From positions 1 to 64,000 of the forward strand of contig NC_003281.10 of the NCBI RefSeq assembly GCF_000002985.6: a DNA stretch of 64,000 nt, given 5' to 3'. The position numbers and the translations under genes are program-made. The notes under the pieces were generated by a model, which made no database searches, was not told where the DNA came from, and saw only the letters and a list, made by a program, of their open reading frames with translations. Source of the DNA: Caenorhabditis elegans (Eukaryota > Nematoda > Chromadorea > Rhabditida > Rhabditidae). This document shows, one piece after another, positions 47,216-58,012 of this stretch; the first letter of the stretch is position 1, and every line of letters starts with the position of its first letter.

Positions 47216-47764
47216 ATTTAAAAATTTTAGGATAGAATTTTTTTTATAGAATTTCTTGGCAGGGCATCAAATTTTGTTTTTTTTTGTGTTTATTTTTAGA
47301 TTTTAAAATTGTAATCAAAATGTTATATTTAAAACTAACAAAATACAATAGGATTCTGCTCTTTTAGGATCATTTTCGGCGGGGGGTCTTCCCCACACGG
47401 ATTATCCAATTTGTACGAAGAAAGGCACATTTCGTATCTTTTTGTCTAATTCCGTGGTTGTTCCGTGTTGCCATGTATTGTGTTTTGTACTATTACTATT
47501 TTTTTCTCGAAAATAATATGAAAATTTCGAAATGTCGGGTCAAAAGTCTCACAAGTCTCATGTTTCAAAAAGTTTCTTTAAAGGGATGCAACAGTTTTTG
47601 ACGTCATTTTTTTTGCAAAATTAAAGAAACTGGGTTTAAAGAAAGATTCAGTGACCAAATCAAACCTGAAATTTGACACCGGACCGCAGAAAATGTCTAA
47701 TTAAAGCTTCGACTAGTGATATTTCAAAAAGTACTAGTGCTAGCAAAATGTTGGTCACTAATAA

Positions 47765-48035
47765 TTTGTAGAACATAAAATTTCATACATTTTTTCAGTT
47801 TAAAACTTTTTTATAACTCTACCCATTGCAGAGTTATGCCTCTTTGAAATTTGAAAGGCGAGAGAGCGTGGGGGAGGGGGAGACACAGTGCGCTCTCGCC
47901 ACCTGCGTCTCCCCTTTCCCCACGCTCTTCCATTGGCCAAACTTGGAACGTGGATATCTCTGCAAAGCGTGGAGTTATGAAAAAGTTTTAAGCTGAAAAT
48001 TTGTGTGAAATTTTGAGCTCTACAAGTTAGTAGTT
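47765..48035. repeat. GA-rich palindrome (family A), copy 16
   Basis: GAGAGAGCGTGGGGGAGGGG is mirrored by CCCCTTTCCCCACGCTCTTC. Confidence 0.88.
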
Positions 48036-48404
48036 GAACACATTTTTCTAAATGTAGGCGTTTTTGTAATACAACTATTTTTGTATTATTTTGTTTTATT
48101 TTCACGAATTTCAAGAAAATTGTATCAAATTTCGATGACTAATCCTGTGACTTCATTATTAATGTTGCAAGAAAACTTATGCAATTCGCAAGACATATAT
48201 ATTTCTAGCTGGAACAAAGAACACTAATTGGTTTCTGGTTTTCTTTGGAATTCTATTCCAAAAAAAATATTCCCAAATTAGAATAAAATATCAAGGATCA
48301 AGTTTCCTTTAAGTCCCCTACAGATAGTTCTAGAGAAAAAAAATCAGTTGACAGCTTGGAATACTCAGTTTCAATCGGTTTTACAAGATTTTAAAGTTGA
48401 AAAT

Positions 48405-48625
48405 TCAAAATTCTTACCTAGAAAAAGCTATTACTCTCAATGGGGTTTGAACCTGTGGCCTTCTGAGCCACAGCCCATCCTCCAACCGCCTGCGCCAACG
48501 GGAGCGGACGCCGCGCCTCGCCGCCCGCTACAGAGCGGCCGTGTGGCGCAACCGGTTAAAGGGTGGGCTGTGGCGCAGAAGGTCACGGGTTCGAACCCCT
48601 GCGCGAGTTGCACGTTTTTCTAGGC
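48405..48625. repeat. Inverted tRNA-like element (family T), copy 1
   Basis: The minus-strand arm has GGGTTTGAACC (reverse-complement B box) and the plus-strand arm has TGGCGCAACCGGTTAAAGG (A box) and CACGGGTTCGAACCCC (B box). The outer ends are CCTAGAAAAA and TTTTTCTAGG. The two arms are divergent, with A boxes inside and B boxes outside. Confidence 0.85.
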
Positions 48626-49189
48626 GTCGATTTTAAATTTTCCACTTTCAAACTTTGGAATTTTGAAGAAAAATTGGGTTTCTTATAAAAGCTAAGTGGA
48701 ACTGATGTTTGAAATGTTCCGTTCTTTGATTTATTGTTGGGTTATTTTTCCAATTAATTATTCTAATCTGCCCTCTAACCTTTCTTGTTTTCATTATTCT
48801 TTTATTTCTAGTTTTAGATCTCTGAATTCTCATTTACGCTGCAAATTTATTTCAATTTGTGACCTAAATTTCCGTGGTCTAAAGAACATAGATAAGAGGT
48901 AAGTGCACACTTCCGTCACAATTTTCCAAAAACTTATGATAAAAATTATTCCTTGATTGAAAAAATTCACATTTTGTTCCGTCTTTTTGAAGCCCAAAAA
49001 CCAGTAATTCAAGAACGCCTTTGCTTTTTGATTTGTCAGCGTTCAAATTTCCTTCCAAATTTTCCACTTTCTTCAATGAATCATCACGTAACAATATTGG
49101 ATTACCGTGGGTAGATCTAAATGTATAAAAGTGGCGAAAAACTGCATTTTCCAAAAATTGTTGCGATTTTAAAGTCACATTTTCAAACT

Positions 49190-49405
49190 TCTCGCCTAGA
49201 AAAACCAAAATCGTGCAAACAGGGGTCGAACCTGTGGCCTTCTGCGCCTTAGCCCATCTTCTAACCGGCTGCGTCACAGGGAACAGTGCGCCGCGGCTAG
49301 ATTGGTTGCCGGTTTACTGGCATGGCGCAGCCGGTAAGAAGTTGGAGTTAGAGCAGAAGACCGCAGGTTCAAATCTTTGTTTGGTGTGAAGGTTTTCTTA
49401 TATGA
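49190..49405. repeat. Inverted tRNA-like element (family T), copy 2
   Basis: The left arm contains GGGGTCGAACCTGTGGCCTT; the right arm has TGGCGCAGCCGGTAAGAAG and CGCAGGTTCAAATC. The left terminus is CGCCTAGAAAAACC; the right terminus is decayed. Confidence 0.8.
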
Positions 49406-49774
49406 AATTTTTAATTTTTCCACTCTCAAACGTCCAAATTCCCACCAGAAATGTGATATTTGACCTACGGGACATCTCCGTCATCTCCCATTTGACGCGG
49501 TCAATTACGTTATGTCAATTTTGAGTAGCTAAATTGAGTGGAAAAAGAGATAGAAATAGACTTCATCCTTCCTCCCTTTCATCCCAAACTCCTACACTTT
49601 TCTGTACTTTGGATCTTCTTGCTTTGTTTTTGAGTTAAGGGAAATTTATTTATTTTTAGCGAGAGGAAGGGATGTCTGAAAAATGGTGGGTGGGCACTTT
49701 TAGAGAGTATAAAGCTCACCGAATATAGCATAAAAATTCGGTTTTTTGAGGATTGAGACGGGAATATTCAAATT

Positions 49775-49985
49775 ACGCGCCTAGAAAAATATAAATCCTT
49801 CAGCAGGATTTGAACCTGTGACCTTCTGCACCACAGCGTAGACTCGTCCCACCTGCGCCATACAGCCGCTCCTGTCGGATGCGGAAAATCGGCGAGGTGT
49901 TTCCGGTAGCGCAGCCGGTAAAGAGATGGGCTTTGGCGCAAAAGGTCGTGGGTTCGAACCCTTTCGCGAGAAATATTTTTCTCTA
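49775..49985. repeat. Inverted tRNA-like element (family T), copy 3
   Basis: The left arm contains GGATTTGAACCTGTGACCTT; the right arm has GTAGCGCAGCCGGTAAAGAG and CGTGGGTTCGAACCCTTTCG. Termini are CGCCTAGAAAAATA and ATATTTTTCTCT. Confidence 0.85.
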
Positions 49986-50509
49986 CATTTCATTTTCGAT
50001 GTTTAACTTTTTTTTTACTCATTCCATAAAAACCCCTCATTTTCTTTTTTAAATTGCACAAAAATTGTTGTTTACCAAGTGTTCAGACAAGAAATCTCAC
50101 AAAATTGGTTTTTCTGGACCTTTTCTTACGAAAATTTAGCGGAAGTTAAATAGTTAAATGAACGAATTTTCCTTCCAAAGTCCAGTTTTTTTTGGGAAAG
50201 CCCTTCAAAAATTGAATCTTTAAAAATTTCCAGAAGCCCTAAAATTGTTATCTAACCGATCAACTCATTCCTTTCAGAAAACACAACAGAAATTTGATGT
50301 CAGAATGGGAAAGTGGTGCCCGGAACTAGGCTGGCTAATCAAAAACTGGAATTTCAGATGATTTTCAGAGATTTTTGAGTTTATTTTTAGAAAAAACGGA
50401 TAGTTTTCTTAGAGTTTTACTAAAAAATTTGGAAACTTTAGGAACTTTTGTCAAAAAAAAATAGTTTGCAGCTAGTTTTTTGAGATTTACAACATGAAAT
50501 TTGAATTTC

Positions 50510-50725
50510 TCGCCTAGAAAAACAAAACCCCCGCGAGAAGGTTCGAACCTGTGACCTTCTGCGCCACAGCCCATCCTCTTACCGACTGCGCCACCGGTGC
50601 CCGAGCGCCGCTTCTCAGCGTCCGCCAGAGTTGGCAGGTTGGCGCAACCTGTAAGAAGGTTGGCTGTGGCACAGAATGTCACGAGTTCAATTCCATTCGC
50701 GGGTTTCATGTTTTTCTAGGTGAGA
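50510..50725. repeat. Inverted tRNA-like element (family T), copy 4
   Basis: The left arm contains AGGTTCGAACCTGTGACCTT; the right arm has TGGCGCAACCTGTAAGAAGG and CACGAGTTCAATTCC. Termini CTCGCCTAGAAAAAC and GTTTTTCTAGGTGAG pair almost perfectly. Confidence 0.88.
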
Positions 50726-51139
50726 TTTTTGAATTTTCAACTTTCAAAATTTCTAGAAAAGCTTGAAAGTGCAATTTTCCTAAAACCACGTGGCACAGTC
50801 TGAACCTTGCGCTTTGAAGAACCCACGCAGGTCGTCCAATTATCAATAATTTATTGTTTTTTTTCTGGGTTCTCCCCTCCCCTCCCCTCCTCAAGCCACT
50901 TATCCCCTCCGCCCCGGAAACCTTTCAGTCTCGAATTTCTCTCGAAAAGGCGGGGCCGAAGGAGAGAAACCTTAACTTGGAAATTTGTGTTTGCTCAATG
51001 GCTCATCTATTTTCATATTATTAAATTCTCAAATCTCGGCTATTTTTGTTTTGTTTTCATTGCTATTTATAAGGGAGTTTTTGGAAAAAATTAGTTTTGA
51101 AGTAGTTTTAGCAAAATTTTAACTGAAAAATTCAACTTT

Positions 51140-51335
51140 CGCACCTACAAAAAGATAAAACCCCGTAAAAGGATTCGAACCCATGACCTTCTGCGCCAAA
51201 AACCCATCTTCTTACCGGCTGCGCCATCCTGACTACTCTGATGGGCGCGAGAAACAAGTGGCGCAATCGGTAAGAAGGCGGGCTTTGGCGCAGAAGGCCA
51301 TTGGTTCAAATCCTCAAATGGTTTATAGATTTTAC
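51140..51335. repeat. Inverted tRNA-like element (family T), copy 5
   Basis: The left arm contains GGATTCGAACCCATGACCTT; the right arm has TGGCGCAATCGGTAAGAAGG and CATTGGTTCAAATCC. The termini are more diverged than in copies 1, 4 and 6. Confidence 0.8.
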
Positions 51336-51704
51336 GAAACGAGTTAATTGAATTTTTTGTTTTAGAAAAATAATTTTCGATAATTTAAAAAATATTTTTC
51401 CTGAGTACAAATGACCTAGACATTTAGTTGTTTGAACAACCTAATTCCCAAATCAAATTGACACAAAAACCACACAAAATGACGTTAGAACACATTACAA
51501 ATTCAAATCCGAGTTTTCGATGAATTTTTGATGGGGGGGGCTGGGTATTTTGGAGTAGAAAACATTTTTGGCCACAGTAGAGTCGTAGGTTCAAAACTTT
51601 TGTCATTGTGTATCGAAAATCACAATTTTCATGTTTTCAATCCACAAAAACTTGTTTCCGAACAGTTTTTGGAGCATTTTTATTTGAAAATTTGAATTTT
51701 TCAT

Positions 51705-51915
51705 CTATAAAAACGTATTACCCGCTAGAGGGTTTGAACCCGTAACCTTCTGCGCCAAAGCCCTGCCCTTAGCCGCCTGCGCCATTGGGAGCGGGGCGCC
51801 GCACCCCTCTCCCTTGCGGTAGGTAGCGGCATGGCGCAGGCGGTAAGATGGTTGGCTTTGGCGCAGAAGGTCGCAGGTTCAAACGCTTTCGCGGGTAATA
51901 GTTTTTTCTAGGTGA
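51705..51915. repeat. Inverted tRNA-like element (family T), copy 6
   Basis: The left arm contains GGGTTTGAACCCGTAACCTT; the right arm has TGGCGCAGGCGGTAAGATGG and CGCAGGTTCAAACGC. Termini are CTATAAAAACG and TTTTTTCTAGGTGAG. Confidence 0.85.
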
Positions 51916-52452
51916 GAAACTCAAATTTTTCACATTAGAAAAACTAAAATTAGTTCAAAAACCCGTTTTTCAACAAATATTTCTAATTTTCTTTGTTTTC
52001 ATACAATTTTAAGTGAAAATTCTAATAATTTTCCGAATTTATAGTTTTTCTGAATGATAAATTTGAATTTTCGGGTCAAAAAGTGCAAAAAACTAAATTC
52101 TTTCTTCAATTCTAAGATCCTTCTGATAGTGAGGTCAAAGAAAGAAATATCTCCCCCACATGTTTGATTCATTTCCTGATTGATTATCCGACTTTTTTGC
52201 GTATTTCTGGAGTCATGTCATTTTTTTTTCATTTTTTTTTCAACCCAACTTTATGGGCGTCTGACCTATTTTGGACGGGCAATTTTGTGTTTCAAACCCC
52301 ATAATTTTCGGTTTATTTATGCCCTTCTCCACTCTCTATATTTATTTGCTCCATTTCCAATATTAGAGACGCTTCTCGGAAACACTTTTATTTCCTTTTT
52401 TCTTTAATTTTTTTTGACTATAATACTTTCAAACTTTTTCCAGGTAACACAA

Positions 52453-55400
52453 ATGGCGCCTATGCGGCGCTGGATCATATTACTACTATTCGCCGTGCTG
52501 CTCGTCTCACAATCTGTGTAAGTCGCTCAGTTTTTGAGATAACAAAATATTTTCAATTATGAAATTGTAGAGCTTAAAATTTTGCACATTTTGTTAGTTG
52601 AAAACTTTTTGATAGCTATACTCTCCGCAGAGTTATGCGTGTTCAAAATTTTGGCAGCAAGAGAGTGTGAGAGAATGGAGGGTGCGAGGCGACGAGAGTG
52701 CGCGCGCTGTCTGCGTCTCCCCCTCTCTCAGCTAGCAAACGTTGAAAGCGCATATCTCCGCGAGGAGAAAAGGTATTTAAATATTATTACATACCAAAAT
52801 GTGTAAAATTTTAAGCTCTATTAGTCTAACCAAAAAAGTTATTGAAATTTTGTTAAATCTAAATAAAAGTTTCTCAGATCCCAATCCGAACCGACAAAAG
52901 ACAAAAAGCAAGGCAGAAAAGTGTCCGAACTGGGACCCTCCTACATGCGAAAACGTACCCAATTCCCGTCCATCTTCATTCGACCGTACCGACCAACACT
53001 CGCGTTGCTGCTAGTTTCGTGACCACCGCCGCCCATAATTTTTTTTGTCCCTTCTTCAAATTTCCCGCTCCCTAATGTGTCAAGAATGGTAACCTCTCTC
53101 CACAAAAAATGATGATTTCCCAAGAAATTTGCCCGTTTTTCCCCCACTTGATCAATCAATAAATCTAGTGATACAGTTTGACACTTTCTTTTTTTGAAAA
53201 ATTCGAGTTTCTAATCTATAAAAACATATTTCTCGCAGAAAGATTCGAACCCCTGACCTTTTGCGCCACAGACCATCTTCTTACCGACTGCTCCATCAGG
53301 AGCCGCCGCGCCACCTGAGCGCGGCGGGAGTGGCGGCATAGTGCAGTTGGTAAAATGATGGGATATGGTGCAGAAGGTCACGGGTTCGAACCTTGCTTTG
53401 AGATATAAGTTTTTCTAGGTAAACATTTCAATAATTTCAGTCTAACTAGTGAAGAAATGTTCGGAAAGGCAAAAAATAATCAAATTTGGTAGTAAAATTT
53501 GCAATACTTTTTGCCTGGGTTCAATGATTTTTGGCCTACTTTTACCCATGAGCACCTTGTTTTTGTGGTTTTCAAAATTCCACAGCCAACTAAAAAAAAA
53601 AGTACACACTTGAGAATTTTCAGCAAAAAAAACCCAAAAAAGAAGTAAAAAGTAGCAAAAAGCAATTTTTTTTGACCTTCGAGGGCATTTAAAAAAAAAC
53701 GAAGAAATTAAGTTGTTGTTTTATCAAAACTCATTTCCTGATTATTTCAAGATTTTACAACGTGATAATTCGAATTCCTCATCTAGAAAAAACTTCTGAG
53801 TGCAAAAGGATCCGAACCCGGGACCTTCTACACCACAGCCGAGCTTCTTACCGTCTGCGCCATCAGGAGCAGTGCCGCCGACCGACGCTCCAGCCACGAG
53901 TAACCGGATAGCGCAATCGGTAAGAAGCTGGACTTTGGAGCAGAAGGTCCCGGGTTCGATCCCTCTTGCGAGATATAGGTTTTTCAATGCGTAGAATTCA
54001 AGTTTTTACATCCTAAATCTGGAGAAACTGGCTGAAAACTAGTAAAGCTGAAAAAGCAGTTTTCCGAACTTACTTCGCGGTCAAAAAATGGAGGAAAGCT
54101 CAAAAATGTGGTTCTTTTTTGCCATTTTTTACTGTTTTTTCTGCCAAGCAGCCTCTAATAAATGCCGAGTGTACAGACTCCGCCCCTTTTTCGCGTTTTT
54201 TCGCGTTTTTTTTGTCTTGCGAAAAAATGTCACACTACGTTTTCATTAATAACTCCAGAGCCGTTTGACTGAATTTAATAATATTTGACAGCTTACTAGA
54301 AATATTTTGCCCCACGGTGGAGCAAAAAACTGCACAAAGTTTGGAGCAAAACTGAGCTCAGGGCGGCTTTCCCCAGTTTGAAAAAAAATTTTGTTGTTCT
54401 TTTTACCCCCAAAAAATCATGTTTTAATTGAATTAAAATTCGGGTTTTGCTCGGTTTTGTTCCAAATTTATGTGCAAGATACTACTCAGAGAGGTGGATT
54501 TTTTGAAAGAAAGTTTGAGTTCATAAGTGCAAATGGAAAAAAGTTGTGATAAAACAAAAGGCCAAAAAATGACATTTTGCCAAAAAAAATTTTTTTTCCG
54601 AAAAAGTAGTTTTTCGTCTTTATCTCAAGTTCTACTTCATCTTTTTTAATATTTTTTTTGTTTACCCCACGTAAAAAAGTACGCTGAACACGATTTTTAA
54701 CTCAGAATTGGAAAAAGTTTTATGAGTCGGCCGAGCAAGACGAATAAGTGCCAAATTTTGCACACTTCCCCTATTTCGCGAATCTACTTTTTCAATCATA
54801 ACTCGGTCAGTTTTCAATTTTTCTTAGTTTTCCAAAAAAAAAAAAAAAAAAAAAGTGTAGGTCTCATCAAGACGCATCGAGACGTATAAAATTTGTAAAA
54901 AGTTCAGTGGGAAAATTTTTCAAGAAAAAAATTATTCAAAAATTTAGAACTGGGGGGAGTGGTTTCCTGGGTCTCCTGAACATTTTTTCCACTAAAGTTT
55001 TGCGGAATGAATTTTTGATTCATAGTTTTTGATTTTATTTAATGGAAGATGAAGTTTCGTCGCATTAGAAATACTCTGCCAAGAGATATTATTTTTATTA
55101 ATTTTCAGGCCAAAACTTGTTTTTTTCTATACATTTGTCTGTGTACAAGATATAGCCCTCAACTGTACGTTTCCTTTTTGGGAAATCAATAATGAATACA
55201 ATCCTGTAATAAAATTTTCAAAAATTCGTTTTCCCGCTGACATATCAGTAATAAACGGTTTTCGAACGCCTTTTCTCAAAATGTAATTATTGAAGAAAGC
55301 GGAATCAAAAAACGACTCCCTCCAGAAATTTCCCTTCCCTACATCCCAGTTTGAGGTGTCTCCTCACAGGTAAAGCGCCACAGGTTAGTGGCAGGTGAAT

Positions 55401-57894
55401 GGCAGGTTAAAAGCCGCCAGCAGGTTAGTGTCAGCTTAGTATCAGGCTAAAAGTCCCTGTCAGGCTAAGAGCAGGTTAGTGTCAGCTTAGTAATTTTCGC
55501 TCACATTTTGAGAAAAGCGCGTCAGGTGAACGGCGAGTAAGTGTCAGGTGATGGGTCAGATGAGTGAAAATGGAAGTTTCAGAAACTGAGTGAAAGTTCA
55601 TAAAAATGAGTTTTATGTTCATTCGTGTAAATTTCTGAAAAAATTATTCCCAGAAATACAGTTTCGGGGTTAACACACCGGATCATGAACCGCGTCAGGC
55701 GAGTGTCAGGTTGATGGCAGGTTAAGAGCCGGCAAATGGTAACTGGCAGGTTACTGTCAGGCAAAGTTTTTCTGACTCCAAAAAAAAAAGTTTTTTCCAA
55801 TTTTTTCCAAAACTGTTTTAATCTTGTAGAACACAAATGGTTTACTATTTTACATCAATGTAAATGCTCATATCACAATTTCTGGTGAAAAATTATGGTA
55901 AGTTTTCAAGAATGGGCCCATAAAACTTGTTGTCTCCGGTGGCCTATATCTCCGCGGAAAAAAATCCTACAAAAAAATGAATCACTAACAAGTTGCAGAT
56001 AATGATCTAATCAACAACTTCTCAGTTGAAAACTTTTTGTCAAAAAAATTTTTGGCCGAGGTTTGGACATGAGAATTTCAGGAACATTTAAGCTTTCTCC
56101 CGCTTTTTTTCAAGCACTCTTAACTCGGCCAACAATTTTTTTGACAAAAAGTTTTCAACTGAGAAGTTGTTGATTAGATCATTATCTTTAACTCGTTAGT
56201 GATTCATTTTTTTATTGGATTTTTTTCCGCAGAGTTATAGGCCACCGGAGACAACAAGTTTTATGAGCCCATTCTTGAAAACTTACCATAATTTTTTACC
56301 AGAAATCGTGTTCTGGGCATTTGAACGGCAGAAACGACATTTTTTCAGTGCAATTTTATAAGTTTTCAAGAAAATTTCGAGAAGTAAAAACTTTCTGAAA
56401 ATACTATTTCCAGAAATACAGTTTGTGGGTTACCGCACCGCGTCAGGCAAGTGTCAGGTTCGGAGCAGGCTAAGAGCCGGCAAATGGCTACTGACAGGTT
56501 ACTGTCAGGCAAAGTTTTTTGACTGACACAAAAATAATGAAGGGATAAAACTGTTTTTTTCGAACAATTTTCCTATTTAAATCAACTCACTAGATATGGT
56601 TAGTGAGAAACAAAGACAAATTGACTTTCACGGTTTTTAAAATTTCATACTTATGATGCGATTCCAAAACTCGAAATCATGTTTAAATTATTTTTGAAAA
56701 TTTGTTCAAACTTTTATTAAATAATATGTGGAAAAACGTAAAATTATGTGTTGAAACAATTTTTGTAGTTGAATAGAGATTTTCCTTACTCAATTACTCT
56801 AATTAATCTACATGCTATGCCAGTTCTTTGGTACCATGACCCTCATCGGGCAAGCAAGATATCAAAAAATTATTAACTACAAACTTGTTAATTTCGTTAT
56901 GGACCATGTTTTACGTTTGATAGTTTCTCGTTTTCTTTGCAGAGTACCGAGATATCATCAGTCAAAATCAGTGATATTTGACTCGTAATTAGGTGCTCCT
57001 ATCTGCTCAGATATCCGAGATGGCTAAAAGTTACAATGATTAATTTGCCAAACACTTTATTCCTAACAACTTTCCACTTGACAAGTTTTTCATATTTCCG
57101 CTACCAACGGTGCTAGACCATTTTGGAAGTATTGACTTTCTATGAACAAGCCAAATTGAGTGTTGTATTTTTTGCCCAGGAGTGTGATTGAGCCATGAAA
57201 ACTTTGGAAAATACTAAAATATACATTTCCCACACATTCAAGAAGTATTCAGGATTTTTGGAAAAAAATTTTTATCAAAAGTATTTTCATAAGGGGGGAC
57301 CCTTATGAAATTTTTGATATCAGTGGAAAATTTTTAGTTAAATTTTTTCTGAACTAAATTTTTAAAAAAATTTTTGTAGTTTTCAAGCACAAATCACATT
57401 CCCGACTCAGCGTGATTTTTTTTGTTTTTTTCGACTTCTAATAAAAGCGAGAAAGCATTTCAAAAGAAGCTCCAAACTCAGATGGCAACGACACTCCGAA
57501 ATAACGGTAGCGCGCACTCTTTACCGTAAATCCTCCTCATTTTCGAAATTATTTTTTCACCATTTATTTTTCTTTTTCTTCGATTTTTCTTTGTTTTCTT
57601 CAGCAATTCTTTGATTTTTCGGCAAAAATAATTATTTTTCGTATATTTATTCGTGTTTCAGCATTTTCGACGTTGACGCGAACGATTGGGATAACACGGA
57701 AATGGCTGGAGGAGAGAAGTACCGGCGGTGGCGACAGCATTGCTTCGCGAAGAACGAAAGATGGAAGATAAGGTTAGAGTTGAACTCAAAAATGAAATTA
57801 TTCATAACAATATGTTTTCAGAGTCGTACAGATCCGTCGCCTCTTCGACATTGACCACAAGCGTCCACTAAACCACCTCATCCTTCCATTTTGA
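52453..57894 (+). CDS. Candidate small secreted protein, three exons
   Basis: Exon 1 (52453-52517) encodes a clear signal peptide, MAPMRRWIILLLFAVLLVSQ, just after TTTCCAG|GTAACACAA, a likely trans-splice site. It ends in a strong GTAAGT donor in phase 2. Exons 57662-57772 and 57822-57894 have good TTTCAG acceptors, fit the phase without a stop, and give an 82-residue product ending NHLILPF. The mature part is basic (EKYRRWRQHCFAKNERWKIR) with one Cys. The linking intron would be 5.1 kb and full of repeats. An alternative is that exon 1 joins an exon near 52868-53014 (KCPNWDPPTCENV... ending RCC, with AATAAA at about 53159), giving a different short Cys-containing secreted protein; its acceptor for the right phase is poor. 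No family is recognised. The signal peptide is solid; the downstream joining is not. Confidence 0.45.
52560..52825. repeat. GA-rich palindrome (family A), copy 17
   Basis: The left core GCAAGAGAGTGTGAGAGAAT is present; the right arm is shortened to GTCTCCCCCTCTCTCAGCTA. It lies 45 bases after the signal-peptide exon, inside the proposed intron. Confidence 0.82.
53215..53425. repeat. Inverted tRNA-like element (family T), copy 7
   Basis: The left arm contains AGATTCGAACCCCTGACCTT; the right arm has GTGCAGTTGGTAAAATGATG and CACGGGTTCGAACC. The right terminus is AGTTTTTCTAGGTAAA. Confidence 0.85.
53775..53990. repeat. Inverted tRNA-like element (family T), copy 8
   Basis: The left arm contains GGATCCGAACCCGGGACCTT; the right arm has TAGCGCAATCGGTAAGAAGC and CCCGGGTTCGATCCC. 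The left terminus is CATCTAGAAAAAAC. Confidence 0.85.
55365..55765. repeat. CAGGTTAGTG-type short repeats
   Basis: Words such as CAGGTTAGTGTCAGCTTAGT, CAGGTGAATGGCAGGTTAAA and GTGTCAGGTTGATGGCAGGT recur many times in two blocks (55365-55560 and 55690-55765). Related blocks lie at 56440-56515 and, inverted, at 58785-58925. Confidence 0.75.
55879..56306. repeat. Large palindrome with about 180-base arms
   Basis: The left arm (TATGGTAAGTTTTCAAGAAT ... CTTTTTGTCAAAAAAATTTT) is the near-perfect reverse complement of the right arm (TTTTTTGACAAAAAGTTTTC ... TTCTTGAAAACTTACCATAA), with about 70 unpaired bases between. Mismatches are few and scattered. It encodes nothing and sits in the proposed long intron, between two CAGGTTAGTG blocks. 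Confidence 0.9.
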
Positions 57895-58012
57895 TAAAAA
57901 TCAACGTAAAAAGGAACTAAAAAATGAAGAAGCTGTGAAGTAGATTCAAAAGAAAGTAGAAGAATCGAGCCTCACGCGAATGCTTTGACAGGCAAACACA
58001 AGTTAATAAGAG

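Larger units (their letters stand above)
42006..52452. other. 10.4-kb region without a supportable gene
   Basis: The region is occupied by a GC-rich minisatellite (42680-43260), AT-rich DNA (43300-45000), five family A palindromes (45015-48035) and six inverted tRNA-like elements (48405-51915). A segment at 48812-48898 is flanked by TTTCTAG and GTAAGTGC and could be a non-coding exon, but nothing links it to a gene. Confidence 0.6.

Noticed and set aside
48812..48898. Exon-like segment flanked by TTTCTAG and GTAAGTGC
   Set aside because: Does not join in phase to the signal-peptide exon or any other frame; may be chance or a non-coding exon.
57482..57530. Shared word GGCAACGACACTCCG with 1132-1150, considered as a common mobile element end
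   Set aside because: Similarity stops after about 25 bases, and no terminal repeats or partner ends were found.
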